A DNA stretch of 64,000 bases from CAZBXD01 sp965216395 (GTDB lineage Bacteria > Pseudomonadota > Alphaproteobacteria > Micavibrionales > SZUA-601). The notes under the pieces are model-generated. The model ran no database searches and was not told where the DNA came from. It saw nothing but the letters and a program-made list of their open reading frames with translations. Below are positions 1 to 9,301 of the stretch, piece by piece. The stretch covers positions 1,178,001 to 1,242,000 of the forward strand of contig OZ244156.1 of assembly GCA_965216395.1 (NCBI GenBank), in the 5' to 3' direction. Every line of letters begins with the position of its first letter. Position 1 is the first letter of the stretch. The position numbers and the translations under genes are program-made.

Positions 1-2
1 CA

Positions 3-407
3 CAAACAGCTTCTGACAAAGAAACAGCTAAATTAGCGGAAAGAGAAAATAAATCTGATGCTATTGCTGGTTTTGATTTAACGCATGAAGACGAAGATGT
101 TGCCGATATTCTGATTGATTTAACGGTACGCGACACGATGAATCAGTCGAAAGTCTTTGCTGATACTCTGGTAAAGTCCTTCAAAAGTAATGGCGTTAAT
201 ACCCTAAGACGGCCCCACAGATATGCTGGATTTGCCGTGTTAAAAGCGCCTGATATCCCTTCTGTTTTGATTGAGCTCGGCTTTATATCAAGTCCTAGGG
301 AAGCTAAACGCCTCAATACCACAGCCTATCGAAGTCAATTGTCAAAAGCTATTCTTGGGGCGATTGATCAATATTTTACAGACGGTATGAACAATCTCGT
401 TTTTTAA
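3..407 (+). CDS. amiC: N-acetylmuramoyl-L-alanine amidase, C-terminal part (cut by window start)
   Basis: The reading frame is open from base 3, so the gene begins upstream of the window and only its last 134 codons are visible. The visible part is the second half of the zinc-dependent Amidase_3 fold. It includes an arginine-rich stretch near RRPHRYAGFAVL and the segment IPSVLIELGFISSPREAKRL, where the Glu of IEL is the conserved catalytic/zinc-activating glutamate of the family. Family members cut the bond between N-acetylmuramic acid and the stem peptide in the periplasm during daughter-cell separation. The gene lies 48 bp ahead of a PBP1a gene, a pairing common in alphaproteobacteria, so co-transcription is likely. 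The signal peptide and any AMIN domain are outside the window. Confidence 0.88.
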   Translation, partial: QTASDKETAKLAERENKSDAIAGFDLTHEDEDVADILIDLTVRDTMNQSKVFADTLVKSFKSNGVNTLRRPHRYAGFAVLKAPDIPSVLIELGFISSPREAKRLNTTAYRSQLSKAILGAIDQYFTDGMNNLVF

Positions 408-455
408 GTTTTACCCCTAGAAAAATCTTATAAAAAGAGTATTGTTCGTAGCATC

Positions 456-2897
456 ATGAAAATTTTTGGTAAAATTTTACTGTGGGGTATATCCGTTGCA
501 ACAATTTTTGCTGTCATCGGCATCTGCGCTATTTTCTATTTGATTAATCTTTATTCAAAAGATTTACCTAATTATAAAAAACTTGCTCATTATGAACCGG
601 CCATTGCAACACGTGTTTATGCTAATGACGGCCAGCTTATAGAAGAATATGCCACAGAAAAACGTGTTTTTGTTGCCATTGAAGATATCCCTGAAACAGT
701 TAAACAAGCCTTTTTATCTGCGGAGGATCAGAATTTTTATCAACATCCTGGTATTGACGCCAAAGGTGTTATCCGTGCTATTTTCGTCAATTTAAAAAAC
801 CGCGGGCGCAACAAACGCCTTGTAGGCGCTTCAACAATTACACAACAAGTTGCCAAAAACTTCCTTTTAACAAATGAGGTTTCATATGAACGTAAAATCA
901 AAGAAGCCATCATTGCTTTTCGAATGGAGAAAACCTTTACAAAAGATGAGATTCTGGAATTATATTTGAATGAAATTTATTTCGGTAAAGGGCGATATGG
1001 TGTTGCTGCGGCATCATTGGGCTATTTTAATAAATCGCTTGAAGAATTAGATATCAGTGAAATTGCCTATCTTGCCGCTTTACCTAAAGCACCCAATAAT
1101 TATCAAATAGATCGTCATTATGATGCAGCTAAAGCCAGACGCGATTGGGTTTTAGACAGAATGCGTATTGATGGCTATATCAACGAAGAAACCATGGAAG
1201 AAGCACAAGAAAAACCATTGAAACTTAATCCACAAAAAGTTCTCGATACCGTTGATGCACGCTATTTTAACGAAGATGTCCGCCGTGAACTCAGTCAAAA
1301 ATATGGTGAAGACGCGTTATATGAAGGGGGTCTTGTTGTCAAAACAACGCTTAATTCAAAATATCAAAAGATAGCGGTTGATGCACTTAAAACTGGTCTA
1401 ATTACCTATGATAGACGCCATGGCTGGCGTGGCCCAATTAAAAACTTTTCTGACCTTAATGATTGGTCTGTCAAATTAAACGCGTTAGAACGTCCCGCAG
1501 GCGCACAAAAAGAATGGCAATTGGCGGTTGTATTGAATTTAGATAGTGAACAGGCCGAAATTGGTTTGAAAGATAACCAAAAAGGTATTCTTCCTCTCTC
1601 TCAATTAAAATGGGCACGAAAATGGCAAAAAAGACAGTATTTGGGTCCTGTGATCAATAAGCCAGCGGATGTTTTAAATATGGGTGATGTTATCCTCGTT
1701 GAAGCAATTAAAGAAAAAGAGCAAACTTATCGTTTACAACAAATTCCTGATATTCAAGGCGCGATTATTGTTATAGATCCACATACGGGACGCATTTTGG
1801 CGATGCATGGTGGGTTTGATTACACGATGAGTGAATTTAACCGCAGCTCCCAAGCTCTGCGGCAACCCGGTTCAGCTTTCAAACCTTTTGTTTATCTAAC
1901 GGCTATGAATAACGGTTTTACACCATCACATCTGGTTCTTGATGCGCCAATTGTTATCGATCAAGGACCTGGTTTGGAAAAATGGCGCCCAACAAATTAT
2001 TCGAATGAATTTTATGGACTAACCCCAATCCGCGTTGGCTTGGAAAAATCACGTAACCTTATGACCGTTCGCTTAGCCGATTATATCGGCATGGATAAGG
2101 TTGTCGATACCGCAGAGACATTTGATATCTTCGATGACATGCCAAACTATCTTGCCATGGCATTGGGCAGTGCAGAAACAACCTTACTAAGACTATCTAA
2201 CGCCTATAGTATGTTGGTTAATAATGGTAAAAAAATCACGCCCACCCTTATTGACCGTATACAAGATAGAACAGGAAAAACAATCTTTCGCCATGATCAG
2301 AGAAATTGCGTGCAATGTGGTGACATGCTGAACTGGCAAAATCAAGACGTACCCAATTTACCAGACACGCGCGAACAAATTGTCGATTCACGCACAACCT
2401 ATCAAGTTATTTCCATGCTTGAAGGTGTTGTTCAACGCGGCACAGGAACAAAATTAAAATCATTAAACCGTCCTATCGGCGGCAAAACCGGTACAACGAA
2501 TGACAGTAAAGATGCTTGGTTTATCGGTTTTACACCTGATCTTGTAGTTGGCACATATATTGGTTTTGATGATCCAAGATCTTTGGGAAAAAGAGAAACG
2601 GGCGCCTCTGTTGCTGCGCCCGTTGTCAAAGATTTTTTTGCACATGCTCTCAAAGATCAACCGATTACACCGTTTCGTATTCCAGAAGGTGTACGTCTGG
2701 TTCGGGTTAATGCAAAAACGGGTCAGCTTGCTCAAGCAAACGATGAAGCTGTTATCTGGGAAGCCTTTATTCCAGGGACTGAACCGAATGAAAATATGCT
2801 CATTCTTGATTCACAAGGCGTTGATGATGGATCTCTCAATTTTATTACCTCCCCTGTCAATGAAGCACCAACAACAGGAACAGGAGGGATTTATTAA
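456..2897 (+). CDS. mrcA: Penicillin-binding protein 1A, bifunctional transglycosylase/transpeptidase
   Basis: This is a class A PBP of 813 aa, a usual length for the family. A single N-terminal membrane anchor (about residues 8-32) is followed by a GT51 transglycosylase domain with SAEDQNFYQHPG (catalytic Glu90), GASTITQQ at 124-131 and the ELYLNEIYFGKGRYG motif. The transpeptidase domain has the SxxK motif S473-AFK, the SxN motif S532-RN and the KTGTT motif at 677-681, so both activities look intact. The protein polymerises and crosslinks peptidoglycan at the inner membrane. Its stop codon overlaps the next start (TAATG), so the ECF sigma gene downstream is probably translated from the same message. 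Confidence 0.95.
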   Translation: MKIFGKILLWGISVATIFAVIGICAIFYLINLYSKDLPNYKKLAHYEPAIATRVYANDGQLIEEYATEKRVFVAIEDIPETVKQAFLSAEDQNFYQHPGIDAKGVIRAIFVNLKNRGRNKRLVGASTITQQVAKNFLLTNEVSYERKIKEAIIAFRMEKTFTKDEILELYLNEIYFGKGRYGVAAASLGYFNKSLEELDISEIAYLAALPKAPNNYQIDRHYDAAKARRDWVLDRMRIDGYINEETMEEAQEKPLKLNPQKVLDTVDARYFNEDVRRELSQKYGEDALYEGGLVVKTTLNSKYQKIAVDALKTGLITYDRRHGWRGPIKNFSDLNDWSVKLNALERPAGAQKEWQLAVVLNLDSEQAEIGLKDNQKGILPLSQLKWARKWQKRQYLGPVINKPADVLNMGDVILVEAIKEKEQTYRLQQIPDIQGAIIVIDPHTGRILAMHGGFDYTMSEFNRSSQALRQPGSAFKPFVYLTAMNNGFTPSHLVLDAPIVIDQGPGLEKWRPTNYSNEFYGLTPIRVGLEKSRNLMTVRLADYIGMDKVVDTAETFDIFDDMPNYLAMALGSAETTLLRLSNAYSMLVNNGKKITPTLIDRIQDRTGKTIFRHDQRNCVQCGDMLNWQNQDVPNLPDTREQIVDSRTTYQVISMLEGVVQRGTGTKLKSLNRPIGGKTGTTNDSKDAWFIGFTPDLVVGTYIGFDDPRSLGKRETGASVAAPVVKDFFAHALKDQPITPFRIPEGVRLVRVNAKTGQLAQANDEAVIWEAFIPGTEPNENMLILDSQGVDDGSLNFITSPVNEAPTTGTGGIY

Positions 2898-3442
2898 TGG
2901 TTGAAAAATCTCCTGATATTCTTTCTTATCTTATGGTCAAAGCACAAAATGGTGATCAAAATGCGTATCGTCAATTGTTACAAAAGATCGTGCCACAACT
3001 GCGACAATATGTTGCAAAAAGGCTCAGTGATACTGACAAAATCGAAGATACTGTCCAGAATATCTTACTCGCTATTCACAAAAATCGGCATACATATCTT
3101 GAAGACAAGCCTTTTATGCCATGGGCTTATGGCATCGCTTATTATAAATTAACAGATACATTGCGATCAAAATATTATAAATCAGCAAATGAACTCCCCC
3201 AAAGCGATTGGGTTGAAACCTTTGGGGCAGGAGAAACGAATAAGAATTACAGTGATGCAAAACATGATCTTGATATCGCTTTTGACGCTTTGTCTGAAAA
3301 ACAAGCCCATATTGTCAAGCGTACGAAGATTGAAGGCGCATCTATAAAAGAAGTCGCTGATGAAACGGGAATGTCAACCAGTGCTGTAAAGGTTACTATT
3401 CATCGCGCTTTGAAAAAAATGAAGGAGAAACTCGTTCGATGA
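2897..3442 (+). CDS. ECF-type RNA polymerase sigma factor, NrsF-controlled
   Basis: The 181-aa protein has a sigma-70 region 2 at about residues 22-95 (RQYVAKRLSDTDKIEDTVQN and FMPWAYGIAYYKLTDTLR) and a region 4 helix-turn-helix near the C terminus (GASIKEVADETGMSTSAVKV). It has no region 1 or 3, which defines an ECF factor. The start overlaps the PBP1a stop by one base, and the stop overlaps the next gene by ATGA. That next gene encodes a six-helix NrsF-type membrane protein, the anti-sigma partner of this family in Caulobacter (SigF/NrsF). I infer an envelope- or metal-stress regulon. The target promoters are not identifiable here. Confidence 0.9.
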   Translation: MVEKSPDILSYLMVKAQNGDQNAYRQLLQKIVPQLRQYVAKRLSDTDKIEDTVQNILLAIHKNRHTYLEDKPFMPWAYGIAYYKLTDTLRSKYYKSANELPQSDWVETFGAGETNKNYSDAKHDLDIAFDALSEKQAHIVKRTKIEGASIKEVADETGMSTSAVKVTIHRALKKMKEKLVR

Positions 3443-4083
3443 AAACGGATGATCTAATTGACCAATTAGGTGAACAGGCAAAACCAGTGACACCATTAAG
3501 ATCACCGCTTATGCGGGCGATGATGTGGTTATTTGTTTTAGGGCTGTGCATGATAACGGGCATTGTTTTTGTTGGTTTACGCCATGATTTTCTAGAGATG
3601 ATGACACACCCTATTTTTATTTTAGAAATGAGCAGTCTACTTATTGCTGGTATTATGGCTGTTATTGCAACATTTCAATTGAGTATACCACATGAAAAAG
3701 TCGCCCCTATGACATGGGTTTTGCTTGGATCATCGGCAATATTACTCTTAGCACGCATGGCCATTTGTTTTGTTATGGCAACACCTGAAGGCTTGATGGC
3801 CTATATCAACAGCAATGTTGGCCTACCCATTATCTCTAAATCTTTAGCTATGTCTATTATTCCAGGGATGGTTTTATTTTTTCTCATTAAAAGAGGCGCA
3901 CCGGTTCGTGGTGGTTTAACAGCCATGGCGGCTCTGCTTGCTTTGGCCAGCTTTGCAGCGATGGGATGCCGTTCCATATGCCCGATGAATGATCCCGCTT
4001 ACATTATTATATGGCAAGGTTTACCTTTAATGATTATTGTTTTGCTTGGGTTACTCATTGGACGCCAGGCACTGCGTTGGTAA
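3439..4083 (+). CDS. nrsF: NrsF-family (DUF1109) membrane anti-sigma factor
   Basis: The 214-aa protein has about six hydrophobic helices after a short polar N terminus (MKTDDLIDQLGEQAKPVTPL), the DUF1109 layout. Cysteines are at 37, 110, 177 and 181. The last lies in the family-typical stretch CPMNDPAY before a Trp-containing final helix. In Caulobacter NrsF, paired cysteines are needed to sense chromate and cadmium and to release SigF. The start overlaps the sigma gene stop by four bases, so the two are translationally coupled. The role as anti-sigma is inferred from family and context; metal sensing here is untested. Confidence 0.85.
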   Translation: MKTDDLIDQLGEQAKPVTPLRSPLMRAMMWLFVLGLCMITGIVFVGLRHDFLEMMTHPIFILEMSSLLIAGIMAVIATFQLSIPHEKVAPMTWVLLGSSAILLLARMAICFVMATPEGLMAYINSNVGLPIISKSLAMSIIPGMVLFFLIKRGAPVRGGLTAMAALLALASFAAMGCRSICPMNDPAYIIIWQGLPLMIIVLLGLLIGRQALRW

Positions 4084-4089
4084 TACGAC

Positions 4090-4683
4090 ATGAATGATAT
4101 TGATACACTGATTCATCTATTGGCTAAATTACCCGGCCTTGGCAGTCGTTCTGCCAAAAGAGCAACACTTCATTTGCTTAAAAAACGCACCAGTTTAATG
4201 ACACCGTTGAGTGATGCACTTAAAATGGCGGCAAAAAATGTCCAAGAATGTTCACAATGCAACAATTTATCTTTGCAAAATCCATGTCCCATTTGTTGTG
4301 ACGTTAAGCGTGACCAAACAACAATTTGTATTGTTGAAAATGTTGATGACCTTTGGGCATTGGAAAGAACCGGATCATTCAAAGGATTATACCATGTCAT
4401 TGGAGGGACTCTATCCGCCCTTGATGGTGTCCGCCCCGAAGATCTTGCTATATCAGGGTTGATTGATCGAATTGACCAACATGATAATACCGTTCAAGAA
4501 TTGATTATGGCTTTTTCAGCCACGGTTGATGGCCAAGCCACAGCCCATTATGTGATCAATCAACTAAAAGAACGCGCGGTAAAAATCACCCATCTTTCCC
4601 ATGGCGTACCCGTGGGCGGTGAGTTGGATTATTTGGATGACGGCACCTTAACCATGGCCTTACAATCACGACGGAGTTATTAA
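4090..4683 (+). CDS. recR: Recombination mediator protein RecR
   Basis: The 197-aa length is normal for RecR. The N-terminal helix-hairpin-helix region reads LAKLPGLGSRSAKRATLHLL. It is followed by a Cys4 zinc finger (CSQCNNLSLQNPCPICCD) and a Toprim domain beginning TICIVENVDDLWALERTGSF, with the family stretch HVIGGTLSALDGVRPEDL. RecR acts with RecO (and RecF) to load RecA on SSB-coated single-stranded DNA. The usual upstream dnaX-ybaB genes are absent; here it follows nrsF by six bases and is followed immediately by cysQ, so it probably sits in one operon with the envelope genes. Confidence 0.96.
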   Translation: MNDIDTLIHLLAKLPGLGSRSAKRATLHLLKKRTSLMTPLSDALKMAAKNVQECSQCNNLSLQNPCPICCDVKRDQTTICIVENVDDLWALERTGSFKGLYHVIGGTLSALDGVRPEDLAISGLIDRIDQHDNTVQELIMAFSATVDGQATAHYVINQLKERAVKITHLSHGVPVGGELDYLDDGTLTMALQSRRSY

Positions 4684-5487
4684 ATGAATGATTTAGAAAA
4701 ACTGATTAACCCAGCCATTCAAATCGCTCAAAAGGCGGGCGAAGAACTGCTAAGGTTTCATAAAAAAGACTATCGAAGCGAAAATAAAGCCGATGGTTCC
4801 ATTGTCACGGAAGCAGACTATGTCTCTGATAAAGTACTTCGTGAAGAACTTTCAAAATTAAGCCCCAATATTCCAATTGTAACAGAAGAAACTATTGATA
4901 ACTTCAAAGATATTGACTTATCCAACAAAACCTATTGGTGTGTCGACCCGCTGGATGGGACAAAAATTTTCAAAAATAACGGTGATGAATTTTCAGTTTT
5001 AATTGCTTTGATCGAAAATCAAAAACCTGTTTTAGGAATTAACCATGCCCCTGTATTAAATAAAACCTATTACGCTATTAAAGAATATGGGGCGTTTGTA
5101 ATAGATCACGATAAAAATCAAAAAACGCGTTTAAAAATAAATTTTAACGAGCGACAGCCATTGATTGGTCTCGTTTATAAAAATCACGGAAATACGGGTG
5201 CTGCAAAAGAAAAAATACAAAAATCTTTTAAAAATATAACAGAGATTATTGAAAAAAATACCGCGCTGCAGCATATGTCCGTGGCCAATAATAAAACCCA
5301 TATATTTTGTGAATTTTCTGAAATAGCTGGAGAATGGGATGTGGCTGCCAATCAAATTATTCTCGAAGAAGCAGGTGGATGCTTGTGCAATCATCGTGGT
5401 GAAAACATTGAATACGGCAAACCTTACCAAACACGTACCAGTCATGTTGGTCTTAGCCACCCTAACCTAAAAGAATACCTTAAATAA
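4684..5487 (+). CDS. cysQ: 3'(2'),5'-bisphosphate nucleotidase CysQ
   Basis: The 267-aa protein is an inositol-monophosphatase superfamily member. It carries the metal-binding motifs DGSIVTEADYVSD near residue 37, WCVDPLDGTKIF near residue 85 and EWDVAANQIILEEAGG in the C-terminal third. CysQ hydrolyses 3'-phosphoadenosine 5'-phosphate, a by-product of sulfate assimilation, in a Mg2+-dependent and Li+-sensitive reaction. A substrate of inositol phosphate cannot be excluded by sequence alone, but spacing and motifs fit CysQ better. The ATG directly follows the recR stop. The 3' end overlaps the convergent fliK-like gene by eight bases. Confidence 0.88.
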   Translation: MNDLEKLINPAIQIAQKAGEELLRFHKKDYRSENKADGSIVTEADYVSDKVLREELSKLSPNIPIVTEETIDNFKDIDLSNKTYWCVDPLDGTKIFKNNGDEFSVLIALIENQKPVLGINHAPVLNKTYYAIKEYGAFVIDHDKNQKTRLKINFNERQPLIGLVYKNHGNTGAAKEKIQKSFKNITEIIEKNTALQHMSVANNKTHIFCEFSEIAGEWDVAANQIILEEAGGCLCNHRGENIEYGKPYQTRTSHVGLSHPNLKEYLK

Positions 5488-7387
5488 GGTTATTATTGCC
5501 TGTGTGATTAGCAACACCTATCTTTGGATGAATATAATATTCTTTTCCCTGTTCAAACATAATCGCGCCACTTAGTTTTGTTTCTTCAAGTGCGGATTGA
5601 TAATGTTGACGGATACCGTCCTTGATCTCGCCCGACACTTCGTTTTCAGAGCGCAAAACCATATCTAAACGCTGGGCTTGTAACAAACCATCCAATTGAA
5701 TATCCCCTAAGCGTGTTTGATCAATATTCACCAAAAAGCGCGTTTGTTTGACACGACCCTTATTTTCTTGATCTTCATGATATTGTTGGCGGGTAAAAAA
5801 CTGTAGACGATGAAGTTCTTCACCAAGAAATATTGGAACCATATAAGGGCGCCAACCATCCGGTGTTTGTTCGAAAGCACGACGGCTTATGGCGCTAAAA
5901 TCAGTGGTTAATTGATTAAGCAAATCACTCCGTCCTGCACGTAAAAGCGTATCCATGATTTTATCTCCTAACCATGCCCGAACATCACCAATGCCCGTGG
6001 CAGCAATAAAAAATAACAGGGCTGTTGAGAGTTTTACTGGGTTGGATGTATTTGGAATTGCTGCACGCATTCTTACAAAAAGGCTCGGATCTGTTTGGGA
6101 GAGTGTTTCCAACACCTCATCTAAGATTGGCCAACCCTCCCCCATAAGAGGGTTAAACTGCCCGAGTGAAGGAGTATTTTCTGTTTGCATATTTGGCGTG
6201 ATAAAATTCATCATATTGGGTTGTGTGGTTATTCCCTGCCCCTGTGCCACAATCACAGTACCAGGTAATAAAACTGTATGAGAAGGGCGTGTTTGATGAT
6301 GAATGACACCCAAACCGTTGCTGCCTAAAACAAAAGTATCACCGACACTTGTTTGACCAAGAACCAAGCCAAAAAATAAGCTGTTATTTTGACCAGAAAT
6401 TGAATTGATTGCTAAAGGAAAATTAGGAATTTGCAAAAGCTTCCCCGGTGGGTAATTCAATAACATGCGCGTCAAATCAAAGGGGGGCTCTATTTTTGAA
6501 ATGGGTGGTTGTGATGTTTTAATCATGGACGAGATTAAAGAGGCAATACCTGATAGTGGTTTTTCAATATCCATATTAAAATCATAATTTAAGCCATTTA
6601 ATAGGGGTATTTGACTTGTCAAAAGAGTGGATGATTTTAATAATAGTCCCGTTATGGGTAAGGTTTGTGTTTGTGTTTCCGTTTGATTATTAATATTTAC
6701 CCCCAAGGGAAGTGATGTTCTTCCCATTAAGGCTAATTTTACCAAATTTAAATTTTGAAGCCCTTCCAAAATGGGCGGCGGTAATTTTGGTTGGGAAAAA
6801 ATGTTTGAAGGATCTAGCGCTTTCATCGTTGAATTTAAAGACGTGGAAAATTGTTGTGATAAATCACTGGTACTAAAAATTGTCGTTAAAAGCTTTTCCA
6901 TACCCACTTGTGAAATCGGCATGGGCGCAGGTGTAAAATTAATTGCAATGGCGGAACCAGGACGGATTGTTGTTACGCTGTTAAAAATTTTAGCATCCGT
7001 AGGTTCAGCACTCACCAAAGATGATGACGCCAATGTCGTTGTTGCGTTCAAATTTATTGGCTGTGCCTGCTGTGATTTAGATAATGGAATTGACACATCA
7101 ACCGACTGGGGCGGAGATCCAGCAATAATTTTTATCTTTATTATTTGACCCTTTTGCAATTGAATCGGTAAATTGATTTCAATATCACCATGAGGTGTTG
7201 ATAAAGTAATACGTCCATCTGGATTAACCTGTGTCACCCGAGCTTCTGAAACCAGATTTTTTGTAACAGTTTCTAATTGCGCAGAAAGAGCTTGAATTTC
7301 AACTTTGCTTAGTTCAATTGAACGAGAAAAATTCCGTAAATCAACCCCAGATTTTGGTGGGAAAATCGGTGGGCCGCTTTGTGACAT
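5480..7387 (-). CDS. FliK-like flagellar hook-length control protein
   Basis: The 635-aa protein is the last gene of the leftward flagellar operon, seven bases after flhG. Residues 50-110 form a short beta-rich segment (ARVTQVNPDGRITLSTPHGD). The middle is long, low-complexity and rich in Ser, Thr, Pro, Gln and Asn. The last about 150 residues are folded-looking and contain TRFLVNIDQTRLGDIQLDGL, which resembles the C-terminal Flg_hook domain of FliK that switches export specificity through FlhB. This Pro/Gln-rich linker plus C-terminal domain is the FliK architecture, and the location supports it. Sequence similarity is judged by eye only; it could instead be an uncharacterised flagellar assembly protein. 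GAGAG upstream supports the ATG. Confidence 0.55.
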   Translation of the reverse strand: MSQSGPPIFPPKSGVDLRNFSRSIELSKVEIQALSAQLETVTKNLVSEARVTQVNPDGRITLSTPHGDIEINLPIQLQKGQIIKIKIIAGSPPQSVDVSIPLSKSQQAQPINLNATTTLASSSLVSAEPTDAKIFNSVTTIRPGSAIAINFTPAPMPISQVGMEKLLTTIFSTSDLSQQFSTSLNSTMKALDPSNIFSQPKLPPPILEGLQNLNLVKLALMGRTSLPLGVNINNQTETQTQTLPITGLLLKSSTLLTSQIPLLNGLNYDFNMDIEKPLSGIASLISSMIKTSQPPISKIEPPFDLTRMLLNYPPGKLLQIPNFPLAINSISGQNNSLFFGLVLGQTSVGDTFVLGSNGLGVIHHQTRPSHTVLLPGTVIVAQGQGITTQPNMMNFITPNMQTENTPSLGQFNPLMGEGWPILDEVLETLSQTDPSLFVRMRAAIPNTSNPVKLSTALLFFIAATGIGDVRAWLGDKIMDTLLRAGRSDLLNQLTTDFSAISRRAFEQTPDGWRPYMVPIFLGEELHRLQFFTRQQYHEDQENKGRVKQTRFLVNIDQTRLGDIQLDGLLQAQRLDMVLRSENEVSGEIKDGIRQHYQSALEETKLSGAIMFEQGKEYYIHPKIGVANHTGNNNLI

Positions 7388-7394
7388 CTCTCAT

Positions 7395-8168
7395 CTACTT
7401 TACAATATTTGCGGCAATCACTTCGACATCAACCGAGGCTGGACTATTCGGGTGGCGTGTCAAAATTGGAACTTGATGACGAATTGAATCAGGCACTTTT
7501 TTATCTTGTCGGATCATACCCAATAAAGGAGGACGAATTTTTAAGAAATTCTGACACACTTTTGATAGGGTGTTATAAATTCTATCTCCCTCACCTTTTG
7601 ATGGAATTTGGTTGACAACAACGCGAATATTTTCTGCCAAACCAGCCGCATGGGTCAATTTGATAAATGCATAAGCATCAGTTAACGCTGTCGGTTCTTC
7701 ATTCGTGACAACCACAGCCTTTCCCGCCGCGCCAGAGAGAAGGCGAACTGTGCGATCAACACCCGCACCTAAATCAATTACGATATAATCATAATCTTTT
7801 GCTAAAGCAATTAAACCATCGCGTATTTCAATAACTTTTTCCATGGGCATAGCAGACAAACTGGCTGCACCAGATTGACCTGCAATAATGTCAAATCCAC
7901 CTTCTTCATAATGACTAATCACACGATTGAGTGTCATCTTACCCTCGACAACGGCGCTCATATCTTTGGTAGGCATTAAGCCTAATTGAACATCCACATT
8001 AGCCAACCCCAAATCGCCATCAAAAAGTAAAACTTTATTCCCCGCCTTAGCTAAAGCATGAGTCAAAGTAACGGAAAACCACGTCTTCCCCACACCGCCT
8101 TTGCCAGAGGCAACAGCAATAATATTATCCGCCTGAGTGGGTTTACGATCAATAATTGTTTTATCCAT
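7395..8168 (-). CDS. flhG: MinD/ParA-type ATPase FlhG (FleN/YlxH)
   Basis: The 257-aa protein has a deviant Walker A motif (VASGKGGVGKTWFSVTLTHA) near residue 20, the switch region DGDLGLANVDVQLGL and the Walker B-like DYIVIDLGAG. FlhG ATPases limit flagellar number and position by acting on FlhF and on flagellar switch proteins. The start overlaps the flhF stop (TAATG), the standard flhF-flhG pairing. The protein lacks the long N-terminal DQAxxLR helix described for several FlhG proteins; the N terminus here is MDKTIIDRKPTQADNI, so a divergent FlhF-activating segment is possible. Confidence 0.9.
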   Translation of the reverse strand: MDKTIIDRKPTQADNIIAVASGKGGVGKTWFSVTLTHALAKAGNKVLLFDGDLGLANVDVQLGLMPTKDMSAVVEGKMTLNRVISHYEEGGFDIIAGQSGAASLSAMPMEKVIEIRDGLIALAKDYDYIVIDLGAGVDRTVRLLSGAAGKAVVVTNEEPTALTDAYAFIKLTHAAGLAENIRVVVNQIPSKGEGDRIYNTLSKVCQNFLKIRPPLLGMIRQDKKVPDSIRHQVPILTRHPNSPASVDVEVIAANIVK

Positions 8169-9256
8169 TATAACTCCACTTCTTTTTTATTCTGTTGACC
8201 CCTTTTAGACATCGCAGATGTCATAATTTTTGCCAAATAATTGGCGGAAATATCAACCAAGCCATTTGCAACATCTGGAGAATTTCCAATCGCGGCAAAC
8301 CCCATACCCGCCTGATCAGCCGCGGTTAAAATACCGCCTAAACGACGTGATATATCAATACGTGTCGGGATCATCCATCGTGCTCCTAAAATTGAAAATG
8401 CGCGTGCCAGTTCGGCTGATTCTTCTGGATCACCTCCAGCGGCCAAGACCAATAATAAATCCATTGGCGCCACTTTTATATATGTATTAAGCATTTTCAT
8501 TTCTTGCGCGTCAAAAGCGTTTAATCCAGGACAATCAATAATAATCTGATCAGCGGATTTATGATCATCAATCGCTCTTTTCAATTGTTCGGGCGAATTG
8601 ACTTTTAATAGGGGGAGTTTTAAAACATCTGTAAAGGCGGCGAGTTGTTCAACACCACCTGCACGAATAGTATCAGCGGTAATCACAACTGGTTTTAAAT
8701 CATTCATAACGGCACGCGCCGCTAATTTAGCAACCGTTAACGTCTTACCCACGCCAGGTTGCCCGACGAGCATAATAGGGCGCTCATAGGGTGTAGACGG
8801 GATTGGTTCAAATTCAAACATATCCTGAAACGCATGCGCAATACCTGAAACTAAATTATTGGCACCTAAATTTTCAGCCCGCGATATAATCTTATTTGAT
8901 AAATGACCGGACACACCATGGCGCAATAAAACATTGCCTATTTGATCAGCAAGATTTGTGTCCTCAATAAACTTTTGTTCTATTTCATTTTCATCTGGTA
9001 GCTGATCATAATCTTTGATGCCCCCAAATAAGGCACCACGATCAGCGATTGTTTCTGCGCCGCTATAGAAATCCGAAGCTGCGTTTTGTTCAGCCTCCCA
9101 ATCATCAGCTGTCATATCGTCAAGCGCGGCTGTCACACGAACATCACCATTACCCAATGTACGACTCGAAACGATCACAGCATCATCGCCTAATTCGGCA
9201 ACGGCCATTTTCATGGCTTTATTCATTGAAGAGGCTTGAAAAGATTTAAGACGCAT
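8168..9256 (-). CDS. flhF: SRP-type GTPase FlhF
   Basis: The 362-aa protein begins MRLKSFQASSMNKAMKMAVAELGDDAVIVSSR, the typical FlhF B-domain start. It continues through a variable linker and an N domain into a GTPase G domain with GQPGVGKT (P-loop, about residue 170), DTIRAGGVEQLAAF and DCPGLN. FlhF places the flagellum at the cell pole. The G4 motif usually written TKxD appears as TRID, a common variant in this family. The gene lies 45 bp downstream of flhA, one of the larger gaps in an otherwise compact operon. Confidence 0.93.
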   Translation of the reverse strand: MRLKSFQASSMNKAMKMAVAELGDDAVIVSSRTLGNGDVRVTAALDDMTADDWEAEQNAASDFYSGAETIADRGALFGGIKDYDQLPDENEIEQKFIEDTNLADQIGNVLLRHGVSGHLSNKIISRAENLGANNLVSGIAHAFQDMFEFEPIPSTPYERPIMLVGQPGVGKTLTVAKLAARAVMNDLKPVVITADTIRAGGVEQLAAFTDVLKLPLLKVNSPEQLKRAIDDHKSADQIIIDCPGLNAFDAQEMKMLNTYIKVAPMDLLLVLAAGGDPEESAELARAFSILGARWMIPTRIDISRRLGGILTAADQAGMGFAAIGNSPDVANGLVDISANYLAKIMTSAMSKRGQQNKKEVEL

Positions 9257-9301
9257 GACGTTAATTTACACCATTTTCTACAATATCAAAAATAAAATTC
9301 A

